A stretch of DNA of 64,000 nt from Acridotheres tristis (taxonomy: Eukaryota > Chordata > Aves > Passeriformes > Sturnidae): assembly GCA_037013685.1 (NCBI GenBank), contig CM072891.1, positions 17,708,501 through 17,772,500 on the forward strand, in the 5' to 3' direction. Below, one piece after another: positions 13,701-27,720 of this stretch (position 1 is the stretch's first letter; every line of letters starts with the position of its first letter). Below the pieces are notes generated by a model. The model was not told the origin of the DNA. It ran no database searches and saw only the letters and a list, made by a program, of their open reading frames with translations. Position numbers and translations under genes: made by a program.

Positions 13701-16700
13701 TTGATTAATTCTCATAACAAATTTCCACCTTTAAAAGCCTAAATGAGCAGAGGCCTGCCAGAGCAATACCCTCGAATAGCTTTTCCTATTTTTTTTTCTC
13801 ATCTTGTAAGGATGAGGATTCATATGGAAGAGAGTGCTCTTGGAGTCTCAAGAAAAATAGCAACAAAACAATGTTAAACTTTGCATATTAAAAAACTACT
13901 TATTTGTTGCACATGTTGAAATGTGACAATAGGGGCATCTCATGCAAGCCCGTTGTTATTTTAGCTTTTACTCTTTGCTCTCTTATATAAGTTGTAATAC
14001 TTTTCAAAATATTATTCCTTTATATTTGGAAATAAGGGTAGAGTGGTTTAGCTTCCAAACACCTTCATTCTCTGCATGTCTCTCAAGGCAGCCAGGTGTG
14101 CTGTACCTGGTTTTATGGTTCTATGTCTCACACAAGCTAGGCTGACCTATCTGGTTGAAGGTATTTTCCCACACTGTCTTGTTTTCCTTTTTAAATTTTT
14201 TCCTGTTTTCCTTCTGAAAAGTAACAGTGGATGGTGTGAGGAGCAGAGTCAGGAATTCAAGGATAATTACTGCACTTTTTCTCAGTTCATCCTCTCCCAT
14301 CTCTCTCCACGACAGCCTGTGTTAGCAAAGATGACAGTGTTTTAGCCAGAAATACATTTTTTGCTGTTTGAGGAATTGGCTAATCATTTCATGCCTCAGT
14401 TTCTCCATTTAAGAATGTATTCTTTAAAACTACCTGTTTTCTCCCAAGTTTGTTTCTCTTTCAAACAGGCATTAATTTTTTTATAAGGTCCTCTGCAGCA
14501 ACATTGTCATGAATCTGATGCTGCTTCCTCCGGAGAGGCTCCCAGTGTTTCTGTGCATCAGTTAGGGAATGGCCTCCATAGCAGGATAGAACTTGAAAGG
14601 GGTTCGTTTTGGGTTGGTTTTTTTTTTTTGTTGTTTTTTTTTGGGTTTTTATAAGGTACTTTTGCAGATGTTGTGGTTAAAAGGCTTCTATTTTTAAAAC
14701 CCTAAATCTTGGAATGTGGCTCCATAATAGTACGTAGTGGGATTTGGAAAAAGTCTGCTAAAGTTGTGTATAAGGAATAGTGAAACAGTTAGGTCATGTT
14801 GAAGTAGTTAGACTTTCTGGTGCTAGTGCATGTCTTTTGGGTTTTTTTTTAATGAATGTTTTTCTTTTTAAAAATACAAATAATGAATCTTCCATTTTAG
14901 ACAAATGTCCCTTTTTTAGGATGGTGGCTTTTTTCCTAGAAAATGGCTTTTTTAGTGAGAGCTGCCTTGCTCTTTCCATCTGATCTCTGTGCCCACATGT
15001 CTGAATGTTTCCATTTCAGAAAGGAAGAGGACTCTGGTGCCAGCAGGCAAATTTCAATAGCTGCCATGCAGGGAAGTTCACAGTTCTGAGGCGTTTGGAA
15101 TGAGCAAGAAATAAAACACCACCAAATACCCTTAAACTTGTACTGCCATGCAAAAATAACAGAAAAATTTGCTTCTTGGTTCCTGTAGTCTTTGTCATGC
15201 TAAAATACTGGAAGTGAATAATCCTGTCATCCCACAAAAAGAACTGAGATATTTAGGAGCACCCAATAACTTTTAAAGAAAATATGATGTTTTACCCGTT
15301 GAATGCTGCAGTTGTGCTGTCACACTCAATGCCTTAAAATGGGCCTTTTGGGTGGTGTTTAGATAGATGCAGGACACAGGTAATGGCTCTCTTTCCCCAC
15401 ATGCAGTGCTGTTACTGGTGTTTCTCACACCACAGACCCAAGTGGTACCTGGTAGTTGTGCTCACCCCTATCCCCAGCACCCAACTCCAGCCATCCTAGT
15501 GGAGCTGGGTTTGGATTAGGCAATTTTTTTCTGTCCAAGTCTCCTAAGAGCCTATTGAGAGGGAAAGGGAATGGCTTTTCTTTCCAAGAGCAGCTGAATG
15601 CAGTGCCCTAGTTACCATGGTTTTTTAAATGGAGTACTTCAGAGGATGTACAAAAGCATCTTTAGTACTTGCAGTACAAGGAGAATGAAAGGACCTAGAT
15701 TATGTCAGCAGTGTAGCAGAGGCTTAAGTGAGTATCATTCATTTATTGTTAGGAGATGACCCAATTTGGATTGTATTTATGGAGTTGGAGGGGAGAATGG
15801 ACCTGTTTCAGATTACTTTTGAGCTTTAAATGTACTTACAGGCTTTGTGTAGGCATTGCATTGGCTCCTGCTGAGTAAACAGAGCCTTTTGGGGGGTGTT
15901 CCCCATGTAGTGGAGCAGTGATGCATCCTGACTTCTCTTGTGCTGCCAAAATGGGTTGATTCATACCATGTCTCTCTACATGGCAATGTGCTAGATGGGG
16001 TAAAAGAGTTGTCAGACAGAACTTGCCCAGCTGATTTTTATTTATTTTATTGCTTTTTCCTACAAGGATTTAAAAGCCTCCAGTTACTATATAATTTGCT
16101 GACTGGTTCCAGCTAGGCAGATCCTTAGGTGAAGGCTGTGGCCCTGCAAAGGACTGGTGAAGGTAATAGGTCGGAAGTCTGCACACAGTGGGATGCTTCT
16201 TTTGGTTGGGTTCCCTCCCCCTTCCTGTAAAACAGTGGGTGGGTTTTAAACACCACCTGTGTCATCATCCATTGCCTCCTTCTTTTTACCTGGCTGTGAT
16301 GGTAATATCTGCATCTCCTTATGGGAGTCTCCTACTATCCTTTAAACAATTTTGGTACTGCTGAGAGGAACATGCCATCTGCAGATCCTGCGAAGGATGT
16401 AATGTCTTGAATTTTTTTTTTCTTCTGATAAGGGTTCCTGTAGTCATTACAATTAAGCTCAACCCTGATGATGCAAACTGCTTTGAGAAGAGTCCAGAGC
16501 AGAAGCTGCTTGAGAGGGAGAAGTGAGAAGATGAGCATGAAAAACTCATAAGGAACTGGAGCTTGGTAAAGCTCAGCTTTTTCAGCAAACACTACGTGTT
16601 AGTTCAGATGGGTCTTGTGTGAAGAGCAGTGGAAGTTTGAGTTGCATTGTAAATTCATTAGCAGCATTCACATTCATTTCAGTGGAGCCAGAGTTGTAAT

Positions 16701-19590
16701 CTCTCGCTAACCAATGCTTTAAGTCTGTGCTTCTTCCCCTGGAGAGCCACATCTGCCTCACATCCTCTGCAGCCTGCTTTTAAAGGGAGCCCTCTCCCCA
16801 TGAAGAGGGGGAGAAATGCATCCATCCCTTCCAGCTGTCCCAGCAAGCCACAGTCTGATCTGCTCCAAAGAGGGGCTGCATTCCAGCTCTGGAGGTGTAT
16901 GGCAGGGTGGTCGCTGGAACACCCACGGGAGGAAGAGAGGGCTGCGAGCACTTAGAGACTGTCTGGACTTGTTCCTTTGAAGATGCCATCAGCTGCAAAG
17001 TCTGGATGTATCCAAGCACCAAGTCTGTGTGCATCCACATCCAGGCTGTGCTGACACCACTTGGCTTCTGCATTAAGGGAAGTTGTTCTCTAAGAATCAG
17101 CATCCAATGCTTTTAGGTTTACAGAGAACCTGCTGGCTGGGAAAGCTTTTTTTTGTTTGTGGGCCAAGGTACCAAAAGAATGTTAAATGCAGGTGTACTG
17201 CCCAGCTGGAGGTGGGGCTGGGCAGGCAGTCTCACGGGGCAGGGTTCCTGGGGTCTGCCAGCACACCAAGGTCAGAGCAGCACCGGGTTGCCTGCAGCAA
17301 CTGCAGAATTGAGCATGTAGGGCAAACTGGCATTTCCTCCTTTTCCTGGCTTTCTCAGGAGCCCAGATGGCAAGTTTAGATAACTAAAGGCTTAGTACAG
17401 AGAGGTCTGTCTGGTGTGGGATATGTAAACCTCAGTTCAGGCTTGGATATGTTCCTTTTCTGTCTGTAGGAGGTTTAGGCTGATTATTCTGTTCCGTTCC
17501 TTTTTTCCTTCCTGGGTTTTTTAAAAATATTTTTTACTCCAATTTCATAGTGCTGGTCCAAGTAAAGGATAATGAAAATTAAGTAGCTTGGCTTGCCTCT
17601 TATGCAGCTACTGCCGTGTGTAGTTAGCAGTTTAATGAGAAATGAGGCAAGGCCGAGCTCACTGTGCTCTCATATAGCCAAACTGGCTGTGCAGGACTTG
17701 GGAGTAAGATGGGATAGTAATCGAATGTGATGTGGTATTTAGGGCAAGATCACAGGAAAAGCATTGTATTCCTTTGAACAGGATGGAGCTTTTCACATTT
17801 TTTTTTTTTTTTTTTTAACTTTAATTCTGTAATCTTGATCTGTTATCTAAGAGCAGGAAGATGTCCTAAATTTGGAAATGTATTTAATTTGCTTGAAGAG
17901 CAAAAGATTCCATCTTGGTCTTTCTAGGGAGCCCTGGTGTCCCCCTGCTGTGGGACATCTTGTTTGGCAAATGCTGGGGATTGCTGTGCCCAGGGAACTG
18001 AGTGACCTTTAAACTTGCATTAGGGCTGAAGGGTTTTTTTGTCTGTTGCCGTTGGCTCACCTCCAAGGTATGTTGCGGGCTATGCAGTGCTTGCCCACAC
18101 AAACCTCCCCCAGACTTCCCCTTCACTGTGTCTCTCACACCTGAGAAGTCACTCCAGAGCAGCTCTTCACTGGTGCTCCCACTTGGTGAACTCTTGTCTG
18201 TTTGGGCAGTCTGTCATTGATCTGGCCCGACTGGTAGGCTGAATCCTTCCAGAGCTCACTGGAGTTTCAGAAGAAATAAAAAAACTAGCTTTATTGTCAA
18301 TGGCCTTTCATCAGGAGGTTTGATTACTGTTTGTTTATCCTGCTAGCATTTCTCCTGGACTTCATTGGCATGTGCAGATTATAATTTAATTTCCTCTTGA
18401 ATTTAATAACTTTGAAAGGACTAAAATCAGTAGCTGTTTGGAGTTGTGTTCGGGGATGCAGAAACTTTCATGCCTTTCTGTTCTACAGCAAATAATGCTT
18501 CAGGTGCAAGGGGGAACGGGGCCTGTCCTGTAAAGCAATCCACTGCATGTCTACAGCCAGAGTCCTGTCTCAAGCCCTGGGGGGTAATGTTGTCTTTTAA
18601 TCTCATCTGTGACTCTCAGCTTTTAAAGAGTGCAGGTGAGCCTGCTTTTTTACCATGGCAAGTTTGAGTTCCATGTGCTGTGGTCTTAAAACTTGGGGTC
18701 CAGAGAGTTCCTTTTCTGCCCTGCTCTTCTCCCTGATGCTTTTAACCTGGTTTCGATGGAACGTCCCCGTCTGCTTTCTCCTAGTAACCTCTTGGCCTCA
18801 TTTCACCTACATTTGTATGGAGTAGAAACCCTACAGTTTATTTTCTACTTTCTGGGGAGATGTAGTCTTAAGTTAATTGAAGGAAGACAGATGGGACCTG
18901 CCAGATTTTCATATGCCAGCAGCCCATCAAGGGTAGAAACTGCATGTCTGATGGTTTGCCAGGATGAGCTCGTTAGTGCATTGCCACAGGGTGTAAGGAC
19001 TCGGGAGACACGCAGAGCTGGCTTACAGTAGTAAGCCTTACGAGCTCCTTCAAAGTTGGGCTGCAGTAGTTAGTGTTTGCAGAACAAGTGACACGCATGC
19101 CCCACTCTTTGGAGGTTGCAGGGTGGTGCAGCCACCCAAGGACCTGGAAGGGAGGGCCTGCGGATTGGCCGTGCTGGGACATCCTTGAGCATCCCTACCG
19201 TGGCTGGCTGTGGAAGTCCCAGGGCTCGCTTGCTCATCACCTTCCTGGGCTCCGCTGTTGCATCCTTGAAGCCCTGGGGGGAACTGTGAGCTCTTTTCTT
19301 GAAAGACAAAAGGCCAAGTGCTACAAACCACAACAGCTTCCATGCTAAAAATACCATAAAAGGCTGTGTCCTTAGGAGCTGGGCATGGGAGCAGTTCCCA
19401 CCCACATTACTGCAGCATGAGTCACCAGGCTATTGCAACTGCTCTCCATGTGGATGCCCGGCTGAAGATGCACGGCAGAGCACAGGGGAGGAAGGGGAAC
19501 TGCTGCGTAGCGCTGTGGAAGTGATGAAGAGTCACAAAGAACAGAATGTCATGCGAGCATACATGAACACTTTGCTTTCCTTTGGTTAGA
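7765..19590. other. Non-coding upstream flank or 5' intron
   Basis: No supported gene. Contains T-rich tracts at 14,606-14,650 and 17,798-17,816. Its longest open frame is 222 codons on the minus strand (10,778-11,446), with no recognisable domain or codon bias, treated as chance. Confidence 0.5.
17798..17816. repeat. Poly(T) tract
   Basis: An uninterrupted run of about 19 T. No target-site duplication or attached retrocopy was recognised around it. Confidence 0.9.
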
Positions 19591-19623
19591 TTTTGTTTGT
19601 TTGTTTGTTTGTTTGTTTGTTTG
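19591..19623. repeat. (TTTG)n microsatellite
   Basis: About eight tandem TTTG units. A second T-rich stretch follows within 40 bases (19,634-19,662). Likely length-polymorphic. Confidence 0.95.
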
Positions 19624-19662
19624 GTGGACGGGGTTTTTTTTGTGTGGGTTTTTTTTTTTTTT

Positions 19663-22600
19663 CCCGGAACTTCCAGCAAATGGTATTTACTGATGATTGG
19701 AGCTTAAGGCATTTGCAGCCAAGAGTCTTCTGAATATGCAGAATCCCCCAGTTTGCTTTCAGGAAGCACAATAATTGCCACATGATTAATATGAAGCTAG
19801 AAAACCCCTCTGACATGGAAGTACGTTTTATTTACTCTCTTTAAGCAAAGTTGTTTGTTTTTTTTTTTTTCTCTCACTATTCTCTCTCCTCATCTTCCTT
19901 TTCCCCCCCTGTCCTGTGTCCTTGTGACAGATGGTGCAAAAGCACATCTCCCTTACATTGTGCCCTGCTCTTCCCTGTGCTTTTTGTCCAACAAGCAGGT
20001 ATTAGGGGAGTAAATTTGTTGAGGTTTCTTCCCTGAGACGCCACCCACCTGTCCAGGCCCCAACAAGGCCATGGGTATTGTTTTCCCTTTTCCTTCCCTT
20101 CTGCTTGACGTCTTGGCTATCGGGGTTTACCGGAATAAGTTTGTCATTGAGAAATTCTATAAAAAGCTTCCTTTATTTAGACACCGACCCACTAATGACA
20201 TCATGTGGGCACGTCTTCCAAGTTCCTCCAGGCTGAGCGGACAGAGGGAGGTGGTGGCTGTGAATCTGAGCCCTGCCCCTTTCCCAGTACACCCTGTGGT
20301 TGTATTCAGTGGCTGTCCTTCAAAATAACCCCAATCTTCCTACTCCTCGTCCTTTGGGGAGAGAGCAGGGAGGCCCCCCCAGCCCACTGATAAATCTTTA
20401 GCAGTAGAATATAGCTGTGGTGGTCTGTTTGTCTTCCTGCTCATCACTTCCAGGTTAGTCCTTTGCAATGCTCTTTGGTGGGTATTCACCTTGACTTCTC
20501 AGGCTTGCACACTCCATCTCTTCGATGCTACCAAATTTTGTATCAGGCCAGTTTCAAATGACTTTGACAGGGAAACAGGTGAAGTAAAGTTAAAAATGCC
20601 TGCATGGACAGGCAGAAAGCAGTGGGAATGCTTGTTTTATGGTGAAGGGAAGGAGGCATTGGGCAGGGAGCAGCAGAGCAGGAGTTGGCCACCAAAGTAA
20701 TGCACTACCAAAATTATTTTGCGAGTGATTTCTTTTAAAAGTATTGGTTTGAGTATTTCTGAGTAATGAGTGTGACTTGGACAAGGTTTGTGGACCTTCT
20801 GGAGAAGTTATTCCTGGGTTTCATTCACGTCTTTGGAGAAGAAAGCATGCTATAGTGTGCTAAGCTTCCCCTTGTATGTGCTCAGTTTGTTAAAATGTTA
20901 TCACAGGTGTTTCCTTACCTGCCTGCAGTAGCTCCTGGGTGGTTTTCTTGTGATCAATAAACTAGAGCTTATTTAATCAGTGGAAAGGTATAAAAGTCTC
21001 TGCTGAGGGAGTTTAATTGACTTCCTTGATTCTGCTCATCCTACTGTTGAAGTGAGCCCTAAGGTTGGCATACATTATGGCTATTGCTCTTTAGATCTGG
21101 GAGACTTTGAGCAGCAGACTTACTAATTCAGTGTGTCCATAATGCAGATTTTTCCAGTCCTGTCTAGAATTAGGCTCAGATGAGTGGTAGCTTCCAGCCC
21201 TGTGCTGATACCTCCTCTGCACTGCTGTTCCACTTGTCCTTCCCATATTGACCTCCTTGATACTATGAAGTAATAAAAACCTCAGAATAAATCCCTATTG
21301 CACAAATATTCGGCAACATTGCATGGCTGGCCAAAATACTTTGTTCTCTTTAGAAAGTTATTTTGTTAGAAAGTTACTTCGTTGTGTTCTTCTGACACCA
21401 CCTAACTCTCTAAAGGTGTTAGAGAAATTACAAATTTGCCGGTGCCAGTTTCCTAGAGTCTTTCAATCAGCACAGAAAAGTGCAACAAGGTCTTTTCCTA
21501 GGCTCTCTTGTGATCCCTGGCAAAAAAAAAAACAAAACAGCAAAAAAAACCAAAACAACTTCCAGTGTCCACAATGCAGCCTTAATTAAAAAACAAATAT
21601 GTTTTTACCACTGGGAAGTGACATCTGATAATGTTTTCTCTAAAGATGGGGTGTGGAGATTAGGTATTTTTAGCTGCAGCTATTCTCAAGTTGTTGTTTT
21701 GTAACCTTCTTCTAATAATACATTTCTTTAACTCTTTCTTTAGAGTTTTTGTAGTTCTAGAAGCTTTTCAGACACAGATGGGGGGACAAGAAAAGGGAGC
21801 AGCAGCCCACTGGCAGGCAGGAGAACTAGGGAAATCTGTGTTGTGATGGATATTGGTGCCTAAGGGGGTGCAGTGTTAGAGTTGGGTGTACCTTGTGAAG
21901 GACCTTTCCCAGGTCAGAGAGATGGCTTGTGCTTCAGCTTTTCCTCTGGCTGTAGCAGCTGATTGACACTGCCTGCTCCTTAAAAGCAGTTGAAAACAGG
22001 ATCAAGATTTAAATAGCTGAGAGAGGAAATCTTGGACAGAGGAATGTTGTGCAGATAGAGATGCTTAGCACAGGAATCCTATGGGAGGGCAGGTGTAAGA
22101 AATGGCAGTTTAAATTACAGGTCTTTATGGTTTGGGGTGTGGCTGTCTGGTGTCTCTTAGGATTTACCTGCAAATGTTGTCTCTGAGATAAGAGAGCAAA
22201 TAAATTCCCATGTGGAACCTGAAGTTCTTCATCATCCAACAGCTGCTGGGCTTCTCTTTGCTCTTGCTGACAGACTGAAAAGCAAGCACAGATCTTGAAA
22301 GGACCAGTGAGCTGATCTTGGGTTTTTGTGAATATCAAAGGTGCTGTGAAAAAGTTTCTCAAAGAGAGATGATATAAAAGATAGGAGAGAAGAAGTGTTT
22401 TTGGGTTGAGTTGCTGATGTTGTCTGTGTCTCAGTAGCTACCCATGGAAATGGCCTTGGCTCTCCAAAGGCAGCAGTAGTTATGTGCTTCCCCAGGCTTG
22501 CCTCTGGTGGTATTGTGGAAGGAAAGCAATTAAGCTGATGGTAAATAATAAACACACATGAAAGCAAGCAAGCTGAAGGAAGGACAGGCAAGAGTGGTCT

Positions 22601-25314
22601 GACTGTGCTGCATCTGTGATGTGCTGCTCCATCTCAGAGGGCATCAGGAAAGTTCTACCAGGAAGAACATGGGGCTGGAGAGGTGTCTGGCTGAAAGAAC
22701 AAGGAAGATGTTTAAGTCGTTGTTTACTTGTTTATATAATTTATTTTTTTCAGAACTCAGATCAGTAATCAGTGGCTTCTGCTATTTGCTAATAAATTAA
22801 ATGAGCTGAGGTTGTTTTGTTTTCCAGAAAATCCTTTTATGTTGTGGTGCCTTTTTAGTGACCAGAAGCACAGTCAGAAATGACAGCCTAGTCTACTGAA
22901 GGTGTTAAACCCAAATGTCTAGCCTTTAGTCACGAAAAAGAAAAAGGTTGCTGCTCCCCAAAATACTGAGCCCACATCCTGTGGCCAGTGGTTGGGGAGA
23001 ATGGACTATGTGGTGTGGGGTGCTTGCAAATCCCACACTGCTCCAGGGCTGGGCAGGGCTTGCCACAGTGAAGGAGATCATGCTTTAAAGAGATTATGGA
23101 TCATTCAACATCAGAAACTTGCCAAAGTGGTCCTTTCTGCCCTCCCTGCCCCCATATTCTTGGACCGAGAAATTACTTATTTGTTCTGAAGCTTATATTT
23201 TTGAAATCTGTATTTGGCAAAGCCTTGTGCTAAAATGAGGGCCAGAGTTAAAGCCTGCTGGAAGCTTTCATCAGGAGAAGGTGCAGGGCTGCTGCTGAGC
23301 TCCTGCAGGTGCTGCTTGTGCATTTTCCCTTACATCAAAATTGGGACACAGAGTGATTATCTGGCTAATCCTTTCAATGCAGGGAACCTCACCTGTGGAT
23401 GAAGCTGTTTGGGCTTGGCATTGGCAGTCGTGGGCAGGTTTCAGTCATGAGTCTGCAACCTATCAGCTTGGGTGGCCATGGTTGAGCATTTCATATCCTG
23501 AATAATACTTGGACTTCTGGCGCCCTTCTTAGGTTTAGCACCTGACATTTGATACTTCGGTTGTCTAAAAAAAATATTAAATTAAAAATAAAGAGTGACT
23601 GAGTAGTGCTTTTTTGGGAACTGTAATCTTGGTGCCCTGTTTTTCATAGCACACTTGGGTTTAATTCTTTATCATAACACATTAGCAGAAATGCCACGGG
23701 CTTAGTGCCATGTGGTTACTGAATAAAGGAGCAGCACCAGCAAGAGTGGAAGCTTCATCTGTGTCGTTTGGGGATGAAACATAGTGATAAGGGATCTGGC
23801 AGGAAGGAAGTGCAGTGGTGAGAAGAGCAGGTTCTCAAAGGAGCATATTTAGAGTACAGCAGATACTCAGGGTGGGCACATTATCTTCTGGGGATGGCTT
23901 GCAGCTGGAAAACAGGGGCAGCTGCCTGAAGCCAGGTCAGTGGTGCAAAAGTAGCCCCGTGTCTTCAAGCCGTGCTGCTGGAATATCGTCATCTCCATGG
24001 GACTTGTAAGGGGATGGAGGAGGCTGGGAAAGGCAGGACCGGGCTATGCCCAATCTGGGCTGGATTTACTGGGTGGGCTCCGAAGGGCCTCTGTCTCAAA
24101 TCACCCCCTGCTGCTTATTGTTAGGAGCGAGCTGTTACTCTACTGAAAACCCTTCTGAAACAAGGAGGGCAGAAACAATCCGGGAAAGCAAATATTTTCT
24201 GATAACAGTGAGCAACAAGCTTTTGTTTGCTGTCAATGGAAGGAAGTAGGAGAAACATGCAGTAGCTATAACGCAGCACAGGCTTTACTGCTGGAAAAGA
24301 GATTTAGTGCACACATTGCTCTAGCAGGGGAGGTATCCGTGAGGAAGGACTGCTTAAAGTGGGTGGGAAGGGCACAGCCTTTGTTTTGCTGCAGCAATGC
24401 ATCTGTGTGAGGCAGATGCTAAAGGAAGGTCTGTGGCCAAGATGGAAATCCAGGTCCAAGCTTACATGGGAAATGGGAAACAGGGAGATGAAGTCTTTGG
24501 TTTGTATTCAGCCAGGACAAGACTGAAGCAACTGTGCTTTAAATTAAAGGGAGGCCCCTCTCTACTCACCTGACAGTGAGAATTAATTGTGAACCAGCTC
24601 TGATCTCTGTTCTCTGGAAACATCCTTCCTGCTGAAGAGCTTGATATTTGTTTTTTTAAAAAAAAGGCAAAAAGCTCCCATGCAATATTAGATTTGAAGT
24701 CTTACCTGAAGGCTGACACACATGTTCTAACTCAAGTAGGGATCTTATTCTTTGTGTTTGGACCCATTTTTTACATTAGGGGAAAAACGTTTCTTTCTTA
24801 TCAAAAGGCACTGCACTGCCCTTAGATGCTTATTTATTTGCAACTTCCCTTTTCCAAGCTTTCTTGCACAGTGCAGAGTCCAGCTGCCCTTCAGTAGGAT
24901 GCATTGTGGTCTCCCAGGTTTTGATCTCGGAACAGGAAGATTCATTTCCCAAACTGCTGAGGAAATCATCATCCTGCTTGCAAATGCCTTTTATAGCAGT
25001 TAACTGAAATTTTGTGTTTGTAAGTGAGCTGTTTAAAGTGAACTGTCTAGTTGTTGCTTTGTTAGGTAAATGTTAAAGCATTTTTAAGGTAAATGCACCT
25101 TTCAAGTTCAAAGCACCTTTTTTTTTTTTTTCAGCTGAACATGTTTTCAGCTAAATAGAACTGCATCTTGAAATGCAGGTGATACTTGAGTTATGTTTGT
25201 TTGTTTCCTGGAGAGAACAGCATCTGCTGCTGCTTTTCTGGACAGCCTTGCATAGACCTCCGTCATGCCAAATGTTTGTCTTTATATCATGGCCACAAGC
25301 TCTCATGCACTTAA
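19663..25314. other. Non-coding upstream flank or 5' intron
   Basis: No supported gene or repeat family. An A-rich stretch lies at 21,521-21,558 with interspersed C. Confidence 0.5.
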
Positions 25315-25356
25315 ACTTCCCCCTCTGCTTTTTAAGACTTCCCCCTCTGCTTTTTA
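25315..25356. repeat. Tandem duplication, 20-bp identical units at a 22-bp period
   Basis: ACTTCCCCCTCTGCTTTTTA occurs at 25,315-25,334 and again at 25,337-25,356, separated by AG. The copies are identical, suggesting a recent local duplication. Confidence 0.95.
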
Positions 25357-26249
25357 TCTCATCCAAGAAAAGGTTTTGTGAGTTTTTTCGTTCTTCCATT
25401 CATACTGTCACTTCCTTCCTGCAAGCTCCAGCTTTCACTGGAAAAACCTTTCTCAAGTATTTCTATCAATAGACGTGAGCCTACTCTGGTCCCCTTTGAC
25501 TTGCTTTTATCCCACTTCTGTTGCTGTTCATTGTTCACAGCAGAAATGCTGAAGACATGCAAAACAGTAAATGTTGGTAATAGATCCACTGCAGATCTGA
25601 GCTCAGGCTGTTCTGAAGTCCCTTTTGTTTCTTTCTCAAGCATGTTTGAGCAAAGGTGTTGAATGCCTCTGAAAACCTAGAAATGGAAAGGTGACATCTG
25701 GTTTGATGTGTCTGTCCGTGTCACCTGGCTCCCCCTGATGGGTTGTGCATCCCCTTGGATCCTGGGCTCTATAGTGGCATGCATCCAGCACCAACTCACC
25801 TGGCTGTTCTTCCACCACTCCCCTGAGCATCATTTCATTGCACTTATAACATAAATACAGAAACTGCTGGTGAAATAATATGGCCTGCTCCAAAAATGTT
25901 GGTACCATTTAATTTTCCCTGTCTGGAAAGCTGTGTCTGTCTTTCAGCCTCTGTGGCAGGTTTAGTTTTACATCAACCATAGTAAAATGCTGACAACCAA
26001 ATACACAGTAAATAGTGAGATGTGCTTTGAAGCCCTGACCAAATGGCACAGATGTTGATTACAACACTATTCAAAAACCACAACAATCTTTGAGTTATTT
26101 TCATATTAATGAAATAATATGGAAATTTCCTAATATGGAAAGCTGCTTTTAACAGGGTGTCCTGCATGACCATTGCTGTTTCATAAGCTGAAGTATTACA
26201 TCTGCATTTAGTCTTTATCTATGGCTGGATTTTATATAAACATATTTTC

Positions 26250-27720
26250 CACTAAGAGAAAAGGGGAGGACTTCTTGTGTGGACAATTCCCACAAAGGGA
26301 AGACAACCACTGTGAGGAGGGAAAACTGGTAATAACAGATCTGGATCAGGCTTGGGTACTTAGCAATTTCTTTGCTTTATTCTTCATTGGCAGTCAGGCT
26401 TTCCACATCTCCCAGGTGGGAACTGGGGGAGTGAAATCCTTCCCAATGTAAGCAAAGAGCCACATTCAAGAGCATGTGGTGAAACTGAATAAGCACAAGT
26501 CTATAGGGCCTGATGAGATGCATTCCAGTATTCTGAGGGAACTGGGTGATGTGCTTGGCAAGTCATTTTCTGTCATTTTTGAAAATTCACAGTTGGTCAG
26601 GCCAAGTCCCTGGTGACTGGAATAAAGGGAAGCATCTGTTTTTAAGAAGGGTAGAAAGGGGGACCCTGGTAACTACAGATCATTGAGCCTCACCTCTTGG
26701 CTGGGAAGATCATGGAACAGATCCTCATGGAGACAATACTAAGGCACATGTAAAAGACATGGAGGTGATTGACACAGCCAGCATGGCTCCACTATGGGCA
26801 CACTGTACCTGAGCAGCCTGGTGGTGTTCTCTGGTGGAGTGACTGCAACACTCAACAAGGGAAGAAAACCAACTGGTCTCATCTGTGTAGAGTTCTGTAA
26901 GGCCTTTGACTTGATCTCACATGACACCCTTATCTCTAAAGTGGAGAGGTATGGATTTGAAGGGTGGAATGCTGGGTAGAAAAGAAATTGACTGGCTGGA
27001 TGTAGCCAGAGAATTGTGGTCAGTGGCTCTATGTCCCGGTGGAGGCCAGTGACAAGTGGGGTCCCTCAGGGTTCTGTCTTGGAGCTGGTTCTTCCTGAGC
27101 CAGCAGTGTATGCTCATAGACCAGAGAGCCAAAGCATTCTGGGCTGCACCCAAAGCAGGATGAGGGAGGGGATTCTCCTGCTCTGCTCTGCCCTTTTGAG
27201 ACCCCACCTGGAATGCTGTGTCCAGCTCTGGAGTTGTCAGCATGAAAAAGTTATGGACCTCTTAGAGTAGGTCCAGAGAAGGGCCACAAAGATGATCAGA
27301 GGGCTGGAGTACCTCTCCTATGAGAACAGGTAGAGATAACTGGGGTTGTTCAGCCCAGAAAAGAGAAGGTTTCAGGGATACCTTAGGGGACTTTCCAATA
27401 CTGGAAGAGGGCATAGAAAAAAAGAGGGAGAGTGACTTTTTACACAGGCACGTATGGATAGGACGAGGGTGAAAGATTTCAAACTAAAAGAAGAGAGATT
27501 AAATGTTAGGAAGAAATTCTTTACTCAGGGGATGGTGAGGCATTGGAACAGGTTGCCCAGAAAGTTTGTGGATGCACTATCCCTGAAAGTGTTCAAGGCC
27601 AGGACAGATGGGGCTCTGAGCAACCTGGTCTAGTGAATGGCATCCCTGTCCATAGCATGGGAGTTGGAATTAAATGATCTCCAAAGTGCCTTCCAACCCA
27701 CACCATTTCATGATTCTATT
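26250..27720 (+). mobile_element. CR1 LINE copy with degenerate, internally deleted reverse-transcriptase ORF
   Basis: Sense-strand fragments match CR1 ORF2 in order: a segment like VLSNFFALFF near 26,350; the PDEMHSSILRELGDVL-like stretch near 26,505; [21 protein letters not shown] at 26,890-26,955, a reverse-transcriptase motif; then RWRPVTSGVPQGSVL near 27,040-27,080. The text then jumps to the CR1 3' portion (RPHLECCVQLW near 27,200, then the 3' UTR) and ends with ATGATTCTATT. Frameshifts and stops break the ORF many times. An internal deletion has removed the catalytic YxDD region. It is an old dead copy. Confidence 0.93.
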
